DNA of 64,000 bases from Allopusillimonas soli (GCF_004153445.1 NZ_SDQC01000003.1:248001-312000); one strand, 5' to 3'. Positions 39,876 to 49,026 are shown, counted from the stretch's first letter. The notes: generated by a model from the letters alone, not told the origin. Made by a program: numbers and translations.

Positions 39876-41504
39876 ATGAAGACCTTCAACTGGGCCAACC
39901 CCTATCCCACCGCCCGCACGCCTGTATTCGCCCGCAATGTCGTGTCCACATCGCATCCGCTGGCCGCCCAGGCCGGCTTGCGTATCCTGCTCAAGGGCGG
40001 CAATGCTGTTGATGCGGCCATCGCTGCGGCGGCCACGATCGTCCAGGTGGAGCCTGTTTCCTGCGGCCTGGGAGGCGACTGCTTTGCCATTCTGTGGGAC
40101 GGCAAGAAGCTTCACGGCCTGAACTCATCCGGCCCGGCTCCGGCCGCCTGGAACGTGGATTACTTCAAGGGTAAATACGGCACCGACAGCAACGGCCTGG
40201 CCATCCAGCCCAAGCGGGGCTGGGATTCCGCCACCGTCCCTGGCGTTGTGGCCGGCTGGGCCGCCTTGCACGAAAAGTTCGGCAAGCTGCCATTTGCCGA
40301 TCTGTTCGAGCCGGCAATAGAAGTCGCTGAACGGGGCTATGCTGTACCGCCCATTGTCGCGGGCAAATGGGCCACCGCGGCGGCAGAGTTGAAGGACCAG
40401 CCGGGCTATGCCGATGCCTTCATGCCCAATGGTCGCGCACCTGAAATCGGCGACCTGTTTCGCCTGAAGGGCGTGGCCAATACGCTCAAGCGCATAGCGG
40501 AAAGCCACGGGCGCGATTTCTACGAAGGCGAGCTGGCCGAAAAGATCGTCGCCTTCAGCAAGCAGGGCGGCGGCGCGCTGACCATGGATGATCTGCGCAA
40601 CTTCAAACCCGAATGGGTCGAACCCATCGCCAAGAACTACCACGGCTACACCCTGCATGAAATCCCTCCGAACGGCCAGGGCATCGCCGCCCTCATGGCG
40701 CTGGGCATCGTCGAGCATTTCGATCTGCAGAACATGAAGGTCGATTCCGTTGCATCACAGCATATTCAGATCGAGGCCATGAAGCTGGCTTTTGCCGATC
40801 TGTACCGCTATGCGTCGGATCAGCGCACCATGAACATCACGCCCTCCCAGATGCTGGACGATGGCTATCTGGCAAGCCGCGCCAAGCTCATCCGGCTGGA
40901 CAAAGCCATCCATCATGAGGCAGGCCGACCGCATGCCGGAGGCACCATATACCTGACGGCCGCCGACGAAAACGGCATGATGATCTCCTTCATCCAGTCC
41001 AACTACATGGGCTTCGGCTCTGGCGTCGTGGTGCCCGACACCGGCATCAGCATCCAGAACCGAGGCGTCGGCTTCTCCATGGATCCGCAATCGCCCAATG
41101 TCGTGGAAGGCGGAAAGCGCCCGTTCCATACGATCATCCCTGGTTTCCTGACCCGCGATGGCAAACCAGTCATGAGTTTTGGCGTCATGGGCGGCGACAT
41201 GCAGCCGCAGGGCCACCTGCAGACTGTGATACGCATGATCGACTATCATCAAAACCCGCAGGCCGCATGCTGCGCGCCACGCTGGAAGGTAAACCGCGAT
41301 TTCACGCTGGATATAGAGCCGAACATGCAGACGGAAACGGTCGAAGGCCTGAAGGCGCTGGGACACCAGATGAAATCGGTATACGACCCCTACATGGACT
41401 TTGGCGCGGGGCAGTTCATCTGGCGCCTGTCCGAGAACAATTCCGACCATGGCTATGTGGCGGCCAGCGACAGCCGTCGAGACGGCCAGGCGGTCGGCTT
41501 CTGA
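39876..41504 (+). CDS. gamma-glutamyltransferase-family enzyme, probably cytoplasmic
   Basis: Ntn-hydrolase of the gamma-glutamyltransferase family, which self-cleaves and then hydrolyses or transfers gamma-glutamyl groups. The 542-residue protein opens NVVSTSHPLAAQAGLRILLKGGNAVDAAIAAA, the hallmark of the family. The expected nucleophile is Thr357 in HAGGTIYLTAADENG, followed by QSNYMGFGSGVVVP. The classical TTHxSVxD cleavage motif is not present; the GGTxY form belongs to the YwrD-like branch. There is no signal peptide, unlike periplasmic GGT, so its substrate must be imported, which the four ABC genes downstream can do. A GGAG lies 12 bases before the ATG. Confidence 0.85.
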   Translation: MKTFNWANPYPTARTPVFARNVVSTSHPLAAQAGLRILLKGGNAVDAAIAAAATIVQVEPVSCGLGGDCFAILWDGKKLHGLNSSGPAPAAWNVDYFKGKYGTDSNGLAIQPKRGWDSATVPGVVAGWAALHEKFGKLPFADLFEPAIEVAERGYAVPPIVAGKWATAAAELKDQPGYADAFMPNGRAPEIGDLFRLKGVANTLKRIAESHGRDFYEGELAEKIVAFSKQGGGALTMDDLRNFKPEWVEPIAKNYHGYTLHEIPPNGQGIAALMALGIVEHFDLQNMKVDSVASQHIQIEAMKLAFADLYRYASDQRTMNITPSQMLDDGYLASRAKLIRLDKAIHHEAGRPHAGGTIYLTAADENGMMISFIQSNYMGFGSGVVVPDTGISIQNRGVGFSMDPQSPNVVEGGKRPFHTIIPGFLTRDGKPVMSFGVMGGDMQPQGHLQTVIRMIDYHQNPQAACCAPRWKVNRDFTLDIEPNMQTETVEGLKALGHQMKSVYDPYMDFGAGQFIWRLSENNSDHGYVAASDSRRDGQAVGF

Positions 41505-41585
41505 TCACGCAGCAAGCGCTCGCCACGTATATCGCGGGCGCATCATAATAAGCAGCCAACAGGCAGTCCCTTAAGGAGAAGACGC

Positions 41586-43100
41586 TTGAAAAAACTACCC
41601 TTGCTCATGGCAGGCCTACTGCTGGGCGCCGCCGCGGCGTCCAGCTACGCGCAAACCCTGCGCATCGGACTTCAGGACGATCCCGATACGCTGGACCCGG
41701 CGCGCGCGCGCACCTATGTGTCGCGCATCGTCTTTACCTCGCTGTGCAACAAGCTGGTCGATATCGACGCCAAGCTGAAGTTCGTGCCGCAACTGGCCAC
41801 ATCATGGTCCTGGAGCGATGACGCCAAGACGCTGACCATGAAGCTGCGCGATGATGTCGTGTTCCATGACGGCAGCAAATTCGACGCGGCAGCCGCCAAG
41901 GCCAATCTGGACCGTGCCATGACGCTCAAGAGCAGCCAGCGCAAGAGCGAGCTTGCTTCGGTGGAAAGCGTCGATGCGCCCGATCCGGCGACGCTGGTCA
42001 TTCATGTCAAGCAGCCCGATGCCACACTGCTGGCCCAGCTGTCGGATCGCGCCGGCATGATGCTGTCGCCCAAGACATTCGCGGGCGAAGACAGCGAATC
42101 GAGCATCGGCCGCCATCCTGTCTGCTCAGGCCCCTACAAGTTCGTGAAACGCATCCAGAACGACCGGATAGAGCTCGAGAAATTCGACAAATACTACGAC
42201 GCCAAGGACTTTCACTTCGACAAGCTTGTGTTCCTGTACATTCCGGACACCACAGTGCGGCTGCAAAACCTGCGTTCCGGCGGCATAGACATTCTTGAAC
42301 GACTCAACCCAACCGATGTCAAGCAGGTCAAGGCCGATGACGGCCTGATACTCATGCCCGTCACGGGGCTTGGTTACCGTCAGTTCACCTTCAACGTGAA
42401 CAACGGCCCCAAGGCGAAAACCAATCCGTTTGCCAACAAGCTTGTTCGCCAGGCATTCCAGCTGACCATAGACCGCGCCGCCATAGACCAGGTCATCGGC
42501 GGCGGCCTCTTCACGGCGGCACAGCAGCCTTTCCCGGAAGCCAGCCCATATTTCAGCGACAAGTTTCCGGTGGTCAAACCCGATATCGCCAAGGCGAAAG
42601 CGCTGTTGAAGCAGGCCGGCATGTCCACCGTCCAGGCTGAGCTCGTATTCGCTAACAACACCGTAGAGTCCTCCACCGCACAGATGGTGCAGGCCATGGC
42701 CAGCCAAGCCGGGTTCCAGCTCAGCCTGCGCCCCATGGAATATGCGGCAATGCTGGCTGACGATGCCAAGGGCAATTTCCAGATCGACATGCGTGGCTGG
42801 TCCGGTCGCGTCGATCCGGATGGCAACATTTTCAACTTCGTTACCTGCAAGGGCGCGCTGAACGACAGCCGATACTGCAACGAGGAAGTCGACAAGTTGC
42901 TCAAGCAGGCGCGCACCGTGCCGGACGAAACAAAGCGCAAGGCGATCTACGAGCAAGCGCTGACGATTCTGCAGGACGATCTGCCACGCATGTTCACCTA
43001 CTACCAGCCCTGGCTGTTCGCAACAACCAAGCAGGTGCATGGCCTCACGCCCTACCCTGACGGCATGATCCGCCTCAAAGGCGTAACATTGTCGAAGTAA
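41586..43100 (+). CDS. peptide ABC transporter binding protein (DppA/GsiB-like)
   Basis: Periplasmic binding protein of the dipeptide/glutathione class. The start is TTG at 41586 with AAGGAGAAG directly upstream; no ATG fits, and the signal peptide KKLPLLMAGLLLGAAAASSYAQ begins right there. The 504-residue protein has LRIGLQDDPDTLDPARARTYVSRIVFTSLCNKLVDID, characteristic of SBP family 5. In context it feeds the two permeases and the fused ATPase and probably delivers glutathione or other gamma-glutamyl peptides to the preceding enzyme. Confidence 0.9.
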   Translation: MKKLPLLMAGLLLGAAAASSYAQTLRIGLQDDPDTLDPARARTYVSRIVFTSLCNKLVDIDAKLKFVPQLATSWSWSDDAKTLTMKLRDDVVFHDGSKFDAAAAKANLDRAMTLKSSQRKSELASVESVDAPDPATLVIHVKQPDATLLAQLSDRAGMMLSPKTFAGEDSESSIGRHPVCSGPYKFVKRIQNDRIELEKFDKYYDAKDFHFDKLVFLYIPDTTVRLQNLRSGGIDILERLNPTDVKQVKADDGLILMPVTGLGYRQFTFNVNNGPKAKTNPFANKLVRQAFQLTIDRAAIDQVIGGGLFTAAQQPFPEASPYFSDKFPVVKPDIAKAKALLKQAGMSTVQAELVFANNTVESSTAQMVQAMASQAGFQLSLRPMEYAAMLADDAKGNFQIDMRGWSGRVDPDGNIFNFVTCKGALNDSRYCNEEVDKLLKQARTVPDETKRKAIYEQALTILQDDLPRMFTYYQPWLFATTKQVHGLTPYPDGMIRLKGVTLSK

Positions 43101-43118
43101 CCGGGGTTACACCCAAAC

Positions 43119-43151
43119 GCGGGCGCCGCGGCACACAGCCGCGACGCCCGC
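43119..43151 (+). terminator. strong intercistronic hairpin between binding-protein and permease genes
   Basis: Arms of 14 bases, GCGGGCGCCGCGGC and GCCGCGACGCCCGC, pair with a single mismatch around a 5-base loop, in the 64-base gap after the binding-protein gene. There is no T-run. It probably stabilises the upstream message so that the binding protein is made in excess over the permease. Confidence 0.55.
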
Positions 43152-43164
43152 GAGGTGTTCAAGC

Positions 43165-44109
43165 ATGCTCAAACTCATTCTACGTCGCCTGATCGTGGCG
43201 ATACCTACGCTGATCCTGGTCTCCATGCTGATTTTCAGCTTGCAGAAAATCCTGCCCGGCGACCCGGTGCTCGCCATGGCCGGCGAGGAGCGGGACCCCG
43301 CCGTGCTCAATTATCTGCGGGAAAAGTATCGGCTCAACGACCCTTTGCCCGTGCAGTACTGGGCCTGGGTCAAACAGGTCAGCCAAGGCGATCTTGGCGT
43401 GTCGCTTCGAACCGACGTGCCGGTTACCACGCTGATATCCAACAAGCTGCCTGTCACGGCCCAACTGGCCGTCATGGCCATGTTTTTCTCCATCCTGATC
43501 GGCATACCGCTAGGCATACTGGCGGCGGTCCGAAAAGGCAGCAAGGTGGAGTTCGGCGCCAATTTATTTGCCCTGTCCGGCATGTCGATTCCCAATTTCT
43601 GGCTGGGGATTCTACTGATCATGCTCGTGTCGGTGCGATGGCAGTTGCTGCCCGCTTCGGGCTACGTGCCGCCCAGCGAAGACTTGTGGCTATCGCTCAA
43701 GACCATGCTCATGCCCTCGCTGGTTCTGGCAACCGTCATCAGCGCCTATCTCATGCGCCATACACGGTCGGCCATGCTCGAGGCCCTGAACGCCGACTAT
43801 GTCCGCACCGCGCGAGCCAAGGGCGCGTCCGAGCGCGTCGTGGTGTGGCGCCACGCGCTGCGCAATGCGCTCATGCCCATTGTCACATTGGTCACGATTC
43901 TGTTTGGCGAGCTGATGGCCGGCGCCGTTCTCACAGAGCAGATTTTCGGCATACCCGGATTCGGCAAGCTGCTGGTTGACGCCGTATTCAACCGCGACTA
44001 CGCCGTCGTACAAGGAATCGTGCTCTGCATCGCCGCCGGATTCATCGCGCTGACGCTCATTGGCGATCTGCTCTACGTCATGGTCAATCCCCGTCTGAGG
44101 TACACATGA
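43165..44109 (+). CDS. peptide ABC transporter permease (DppB-like)
   Basis: A 314-residue inner-membrane permease with six membrane segments. It has the DppB N-terminus MLKLILRRLIVAIPTLILVSMLIFSLQKILPGDPV and the ATPase-contact EAA loop DYVRTARAKGASERVVVWRHALRNALMP. The C-terminus PGFGKLLVDAVFNRDYAVVQG is typical. Its TGA overlaps the start of the second permease gene. Confidence 0.94.
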   Translation: MLKLILRRLIVAIPTLILVSMLIFSLQKILPGDPVLAMAGEERDPAVLNYLREKYRLNDPLPVQYWAWVKQVSQGDLGVSLRTDVPVTTLISNKLPVTAQLAVMAMFFSILIGIPLGILAAVRKGSKVEFGANLFALSGMSIPNFWLGILLIMLVSVRWQLLPASGYVPPSEDLWLSLKTMLMPSLVLATVISAYLMRHTRSAMLEALNADYVRTARAKGASERVVVWRHALRNALMPIVTLVTILFGELMAGAVLTEQIFGIPGFGKLLVDAVFNRDYAVVQGIVLCIAAGFIALTLIGDLLYVMVNPRLRYT

Positions 44110-44981
44110 GCGAGCATGCCCTTCCCGCAGGCGCCATGCCGGCGCGCCGCATCAACCGCTCATGGAGCAAGTTCCGCCGCAACCGCTCGGCCCTGCTGGG
44201 CGGCGCCATTGTGCTGTTTTTTGTCGCCGTCGCCATATTGGCGCCGCTCATCGCCATGCACGACCCCATGGCCGTGGCATTCACGGCCATACGAAAGGCG
44301 CCCTCACTCACCCACTGGTTTGGCACCGACGAACTGGGCCGCGATATCTTCAGCCGCATGGTCTATGGAACCCGCGCATCGCTGCTGGCCGGCATGTGCT
44401 CGGTACTGATCGCCCTGCTGGTCGGTGTGCCGCTGGGCCTTCTGGCCGGCTTCTTCGGCGGCCTGCTTGACGGCTGCATCTCGCGCGTTACGGAGGCGCT
44501 GTTCTCCATTCCCTTTCTTATCCTTGCCATCGCACTGGCCGCCTTTCTTGGCCCCAGTCTTGTCAATGCCATGATCGCCATCGGCTTGTCGGCCGCCCCA
44601 CTATTCATCCGGCTGGCGCGCGGCCAAGTATTGGCCATCAAGAACGAGGATTATGTGCAAAGCACCCGCTCGCTGGGCGCATCAAACTGGCGCATCATCA
44701 TGCGCCACATCCTGCCCAACATCATGCCGGCGCTCATAGTTCAGGCCACCATCCTGATCGCCAGCGCCATCATTGCGGAGGCGAGCCTTTCCTTCCTCGG
44801 CCTGGGCCTGCAGCCGCCCAACCCTTCATGGGGCTCCATGCTCAACACCGCAAAAAATTTCATGACCCAGGCACCCTGGATGTCCATCTTCCCGGGTAGC
44901 GCGATCTTTCTGGTTGTGTTCGGTTTCAATCTACTCGGCGATGGACTGCGCGACGCGCTGGATCCGCGCCAGGAGGGCTGA
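44106..44981 (+). CDS. peptide ABC transporter permease (DppC-like)
   Basis: A 291-residue permease, partner of the DppB-like subunit. After a cytoplasmic N-terminus it has six membrane segments, the DppC motif [24 protein letters not shown], and the EAA loop [27 protein letters not shown] overlaps the previous stop (ATGA) and the next gene begins two bases after its stop, so all four transporter genes form one transcription unit. Confidence 0.94.
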   Translation: MSEHALPAGAMPARRINRSWSKFRRNRSALLGGAIVLFFVAVAILAPLIAMHDPMAVAFTAIRKAPSLTHWFGTDELGRDIFSRMVYGTRASLLAGMCSVLIALLVGVPLGLLAGFFGGLLDGCISRVTEALFSIPFLILAIALAAFLGPSLVNAMIAIGLSAAPLFIRLARGQVLAIKNEDYVQSTRSLGASNWRIIMRHILPNIMPALIVQATILIASAIIAEASLSFLGLGLQPPNPSWGSMLNTAKNFMTQAPWMSIFPGSAIFLVVFGFNLLGDGLRDALDPRQEG

Positions 44982-44983
44982 GC

Positions 44984-46855
44984 GTGCCGGTATTGCAGGA
45001 TAAGCGCGTCATCCAGGCCGATGACCTGAGCGTCGAATTCCGTACACCCGAACGAACGGTGCAGGCCGTGCGCAATGTCTCCTTCCACCTGGACAAAGGG
45101 GAGACGCTTGCCATCGTGGGCGAATCGGGCTCCGGCAAGTCCGTGACCTCGCTGGCGCTGATGCGCCTGGTGGAATTCGGCCGCGGCCATATCACCCGGG
45201 GCGAAGTGCTGCTGCGCCGGCGCGGCGGCGATGTGCTGGATCTGGTGAAAGCCGACGAGGCCGTGCTGCGCAAGGTGCGCGGCGCCGATATTGCCATGAT
45301 CTTCCAGGAGCCCATGACATCGCTCAACCCGAGCTTTACGGTGGGCCGCCAGATCAACGAGGCCCTGCAGCTGCACCAGGGCATGGACGACTCGGCTGCG
45401 CGCGCGGAAACGCTGCGCCTGCTGGAAACCGTGCGCATTCCCGATGCCCGCTCGCTGCGCGATCGCTATCCGCACCAACTGTCTGGCGGCATGCGCCAGC
45501 GCATCATGATTGCCATGGCCTTGTCGTGCCGGCCGCAGGTACTCATCGCGGATGAACCCACGACGGCGCTGGACGTCACTATTCAGGCGCAGATCCTGGC
45601 CCTCATACGCGAATTGCAGCGTGAAATGGACATGGGTGTGGTATTCATTACCCACGACATGGGCGTGGTCGCCGAGGTGGCGGACCGCGTGATGGTGATG
45701 TACCGGGGGGAAAAAGTCGAGGTTGGATCATCCGATACCGTGTTCATGCGGCCCGGCCACTGGTATACACGCGCACTGCTGTCCGCCGTTCCCAGGCTTG
45801 GCGCCATGAAAGGCAAGGACAGGCCCGAGCCCTTTCAACTGCTTTCCGGGGAAGCCGCCGCCGGCCAGGCTGCCGAAGCACCGGTGGCTTCACCCGCAAG
45901 CAGCATCGTCAACTATGGCGGAGAGCCTGTACTCAGCGTCGAGAACCTGGTAACGCAGTTCGACATTGCCAGCGGACTGTTTGGACGCGTGCAGCGGCGA
46001 GTGCATGCCGTGGAGCATGTAAGCTTTGACCTGTATCCTGGCGAAACCGTGGCTTTGGTGGGTGAATCCGGCTGCGGCAAGACCACGACTGGCCGTTCGT
46101 TGGCACGCCTGGAAACGCCGCGCGGGGGCCGCATCATTTTCCAGGGCCAGGATATCAGCCTGCTGCGCGGCAGTCGCATGCAGGCCCTGCGCAAGGAAAT
46201 CCAGTTCATTTTCCAGGATCCTTTCGCTTCGCTGGATCCGCGCGCCACGATTGGCTACTCCATCATGGAACCGCTCCTCATTCATGGCGTTGCACGCGGG
46301 GCCAAGGCTCAGGAGCGTGTGGCCTGGCTTATGGAAAAATGCGGACTCAGCCCGGAAATGCGCGATCGCTATCCGCATGAGTTTTCAGGCGGACAGCGCC
46401 AGCGCGTTTGCATTGCGCGCGCACTGGCCCTGAACCCGCGCGTCATCATTGCGGACGAGTCGGTCTCGGCGCTGGACGTATCCATCCAGGCCCAGATCGT
46501 GAATCTGTTGCTGGACCTGCAACGCGAGCTGGGACTGTCCATCCTGTTCATTTCACATGACATGGCCGTGATTGAGCGCATCAGCCACCGTGTCGTGGTG
46601 ATGTATTTGGGCCAGGTTGTTGAAACCGGGCCGCGCCGCGCTGTGTTCGAGAACCCTCAACATCCATACACCCGCAAGCTGATGGCGGCCGTTCCCATTG
46701 CGGATCCGTCGCGCCGCCACCGGGAACGCTCCCTGCTTGTCGATGAAATTCCCAGCCCTGTGCGCAAAGTGGGCGACAACCCTGTGGTGCAACCGCTGGT
46801 ACAAGTGGGCGAGGGTCATTTCGTGGCACGCCATGCGATAGGCGCATACGCTTGA
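44984..46855 (+). CDS. fused dipeptide/glutathione ABC ATPase (DppDF/GsiA-like)
   Basis: A 623-residue protein carrying both ATPase domains of a peptide importer on one chain, as in GsiA. The start is GTG at 44984 with AGGAGGG upstream. Domain 1 (about 5-265) has Walker A GESGSGKS, signature LSGGMRQR and Walker [13 protein letters not shown]. Domain 2 (about 310-580) has [17 protein letters not shown] and [12 protein letters not shown], where Ser replaces the usual Pro. Each domain ends with the extra oligopeptide-transporter tail. The GsiA-like fusion next to a gamma-glutamyl enzyme supports glutathione-type substrates. Confidence 0.93.
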   Translation: MPVLQDKRVIQADDLSVEFRTPERTVQAVRNVSFHLDKGETLAIVGESGSGKSVTSLALMRLVEFGRGHITRGEVLLRRRGGDVLDLVKADEAVLRKVRGADIAMIFQEPMTSLNPSFTVGRQINEALQLHQGMDDSAARAETLRLLETVRIPDARSLRDRYPHQLSGGMRQRIMIAMALSCRPQVLIADEPTTALDVTIQAQILALIRELQREMDMGVVFITHDMGVVAEVADRVMVMYRGEKVEVGSSDTVFMRPGHWYTRALLSAVPRLGAMKGKDRPEPFQLLSGEAAAGQAAEAPVASPASSIVNYGGEPVLSVENLVTQFDIASGLFGRVQRRVHAVEHVSFDLYPGETVALVGESGCGKTTTGRSLARLETPRGGRIIFQGQDISLLRGSRMQALRKEIQFIFQDPFASLDPRATIGYSIMEPLLIHGVARGAKAQERVAWLMEKCGLSPEMRDRYPHEFSGGQRQRVCIARALALNPRVIIADESVSALDVSIQAQIVNLLLDLQRELGLSILFISHDMAVIERISHRVVVMYLGQVVETGPRRAVFENPQHPYTRKLMAAVPIADPSRRHRERSLLVDEIPSPVRKVGDNPVVQPLVQVGEGHFVARHAIGAYA

Positions 46856-46869
46856 TCGCTGGCCTCCCT

Positions 46870-47964
46870 CTAGAACAGGCTCAGCTGCGGTGCTGAAGAC
46901 TGAGGCCGCTTGAACGCGGCAGTGCTGAGACTGAAACGCCGCTGGTTCAGCGCCATGCGAACGCAGGCCTTGCGAAAGCGTTGCGCAAGCAGTTCGGCAA
47001 AGACGCCGGTACCGCGCATGCGCTGGCGGAAGGCGGGGTCGTAGGTCTTGCCGCCGCGCATCTGACGCAGCAGGCTCATGACATGCGCGGCCTTGAGCGG
47101 ATAATGATGGTTTAGCCATTCCTCGAATAGCGGTGCAACCTCGAGCGGCAAGCGCAGCAGCACATAGTGCGCATCCACGGCGCCCGCCTCGCTGGCCTGC
47201 TGAAGAATATTTTCAATGTCATGGTCATTCAGCGCCGGAATGACAGGCGCCACGATAACGCCTGTGGGAATGCCCGCGTCGCTGAGCCTGCGTATGGCCT
47301 CCATGCGGGCGCCCGGCGTGCTGGCTCGGGGCTCGAGCGTGCGCGCGATATCGCGGTCCAACGTGCCGATGGACATGAACACCCTGACCAGATTCCGGCT
47401 GGCCATGCGGGAAAGAAGATCGATATCGCGGACAATGGATGCGGATTTGGTCGTGATGCCCACAGGATGATTGAAATCGTCCAGCACCTGGAGCACCGAC
47501 GCGGTGATACCCAGGCGGCGCTCAATGGGCTGGTAGGGATCGGTATTGCTGCCCAGCGCAATCATGGCAGGCCGATAGGCGGGCCGCGATAGCTCCTTGC
47601 GCAGTATCTCGGCGGCATTACCCTTCGCATACAGACGCGTTTCGAAGTCCAGTCCTGGCGAATGATTGAGATAAGCGTGCGTGGGTCGTGCATAGCAATA
47701 TATGCACCCATGCTCGCAGCCCCTGTAAGGATTGATGGACTGATCGAACTGGATATCAGGTGAACTGTTGTGGGAAATAATGCTGCGCGCCGCTTCCATG
47801 GACACCGTGGTGGACAGCCGCGGAAGCGGACCGACGGTGCTCTCGCAGCCATCGCTTCCGTGGTCCTGCCAGCCGTCATCGAAGTGATCGCGGCGCAGCG
47901 CCTCAAAGCGTGAGTTATGGTTGGACAGGCTTCCCCTGCCCTTGACGGGCGTTATGCGCGGCAT
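46870..47964 (-). CDS. PA0069-family radical SAM protein, LexA-controlled
   Basis: A 364-residue radical SAM enzyme of the PA0069/SplB-like group. The start is ATG at 47962-47964 with GGCAGGAGG upstream; the longer frame to 48030 runs through the promoter. The cluster motif is Cys83-x3-Cys87-x2-Cys90 in RGCEHGCIYCYARPTHAY, followed by LDFETRLYAKGNAAEILRKEL and IALGSNTDPYQPIERRLGITASVL. Spore photoproduct lyase belongs to the same wider group, but non-sporing members have no proven reaction. A near-perfect LexA box lies 22-41 bases upstream, so it is almost certainly an SOS gene, suggesting a DNA repair or damage-tolerance role. Confidence 0.9.
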   Translation of the reverse strand: MPRITPVKGRGSLSNHNSRFEALRRDHFDDGWQDHGSDGCESTVGPLPRLSTTVSMEAARSIISHNSSPDIQFDQSINPYRGCEHGCIYCYARPTHAYLNHSPGLDFETRLYAKGNAAEILRKELSRPAYRPAMIALGSNTDPYQPIERRLGITASVLQVLDDFNHPVGITTKSASIVRDIDLLSRMASRNLVRVFMSIGTLDRDIARTLEPRASTPGARMEAIRRLSDAGIPTGVIVAPVIPALNDHDIENILQQASEAGAVDAHYVLLRLPLEVAPLFEEWLNHHYPLKAAHVMSLLRQMRGGKTYDPAFRQRMRGTGVFAELLAQRFRKACVRMALNQRRFSLSTAAFKRPQSSAPQLSLF

Positions 47965-47985
47965 GGCATGCCTCCTGCCAGTTTT

Positions 47986-48005
47986 TACTGTATAAAAATA
48001 CAGTA
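47986..48005 (-). promoter_or_regulatory. LexA (SOS) box
   Basis: TACTGTATAAAAATACAGTA has the invariant CTGT-N8-ACAG core and agrees with the Escherichia coli SOS consensus at 18 of 20 positions, with the two differences inside the central AT tract. It lies just upstream of the radical SAM gene and would block its promoter. The next gene on the other strand begins 90 bases away and may also be influenced. Confidence 0.87.
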
Positions 48006-48095
48006 TACAGAAAAGTCCGCCTATACTCACCGTGCACCGCTATGGGCGTTGCCCTTCCTGACCACTTTCACGCATATTGAAATTCAACGCACACC

Positions 48096-48866
48096 ATGAT
48101 TCTCGGCATTGTCGCTGCTTTGCATGAAGAAATAGAACAGATCCTGGCTGACATGGCGCATGGCGCCACCCGGCAGCGCATCGCCATGCGCGATTACCAT
48201 CTGGGCCGGATATCCGGCGTGGATTGCGTCGTGGTGCTGGCTCGTGTCGGCAAGGTGGCCGCCGCCGCAACCGCCACGGCGCTCATAGAACACTTTGGCG
48301 TCGACCGCATCGTCTTCACCGGCGTTGCCGGCGGCGTAGCGCATGGGCTTAGCATCGGCGATGTCGTCATTGCGGATGCCCTGGTCCAGCATGACCTGGA
48401 TGCCCGCCCGTTTTTCCCGCTGCATGAAATGCCTTTGCTCGGCCTGGCTCGCTGCCCTGTGGACAGCAGGCTTTCAAGTCAGTTGCGCAGCGCCGCTGGA
48501 ACATTTCTGCAGGAGCGCCTGAGGCAAACGACACGACCGGCCGTTCTCGAGCGTTTCGGCATCCGTGCGCCGAGAGTGCATTGCGGCCTGGTTGCCAGCG
48601 GGGATCAATTCATCGGCAGCGCCCAGCGCGTGGCGGCGCTGCGGTCCAGCCTGCCCGATGTTCTCGCCGTGGAAATGGAAGGTGCGGCGGTGGCGCAAGT
48701 CTGCTATGAATACGGTGTCCCTTTCGCCCTTATGCGCACACTGTCAGACACGGCGGACGACCAGGCCCATGCTGACTTTCCCCGCTTTCTGCGCGAAGTG
48801 GCCAGTTCCTATGCGCATGGCATTCTGACCCTCCTTCTGCAAAGCATGCGTACTGAGCGAGGCTAG
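48096..48866 (+). CDS. mtnN: 5'-methylthioadenosine/S-adenosylhomocysteine nucleosidase
   Basis: Cleaves adenine from methylthioadenosine, S-adenosylhomocysteine and 5'-deoxyadenosine. The 256-residue protein has the family's opening MILGIVAALHEEIEQIL with a candidate catalytic Glu, VFTGVAGGVAHGLSIGDVVIAD, the nucleoside-binding VEMEGAAVAQVCYEY and the catalytic Asp in LMRTLSDTADDQAH. 5'-deoxyadenosine is a by-product of radical SAM enzymes such as the divergent neighbour. The gene is upstream of an unrelated methyltransferase (160-base gap). Confidence 0.93.
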   Translation: MILGIVAALHEEIEQILADMAHGATRQRIAMRDYHLGRISGVDCVVVLARVGKVAAAATATALIEHFGVDRIVFTGVAGGVAHGLSIGDVVIADALVQHDLDARPFFPLHEMPLLGLARCPVDSRLSSQLRSAAGTFLQERLRQTTRPAVLERFGIRAPRVHCGLVASGDQFIGSAQRVAALRSSLPDVLAVEMEGAAVAQVCYEYGVPFALMRTLSDTADDQAHADFPRFLREVASSYAHGILTLLLQSMRTERG

Positions 48867-48943
48867 CCAGCCGCCCGCGGTGCGGCAAGCGTTCCTGGCC
48901 TGGCCAGCAGCACAGCGTGCGGCGGGGCATCATCAGCATGGTG

Positions 48944-48966
48944 GTTTTCATACCAGTATTGAAAAC
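48944..48966. promoter_or_regulatory. inverted repeat upstream of the methyltransferase gene
   Basis: GTTTTCA and TGAAAAC form perfect 7-bp arms with 9 bases between, in which ATAC and GTAT form a second short palindrome. It stands 60 bases before the start codon, in the place expected for an operator. No dedicated regulator gene adjoins it. Confidence 0.3.
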
Positions 48967-49002
48967 TGTCTTGTACCGGAATGCGCTCAGGGATATGGTG
49001 AG

Positions 49003-49019
49003 TCCTGAATCAATCAGGA
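49003..49019 (+). promoter_or_regulatory. hairpin that would mask the methyltransferase ribosome-binding site
   Basis: TCCTGA and TCAGGA pair perfectly around a 5-base loop. The right arm contains most of the AGGAG ribosome site (49016-49020) of the gene starting at 49027. In the folded state ribosome access should be reduced, giving low basal or condition-dependent translation. Confidence 0.4.
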
Positions 49020-49026
49020 GCCGCCA

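Noticed and set aside
42960-43100. Possible missing ATG start and frameshift in the peptide binding protein
   Set aside because: The frame is continuous and the TTG start with a strong ribosome site and immediate signal peptide explains it.
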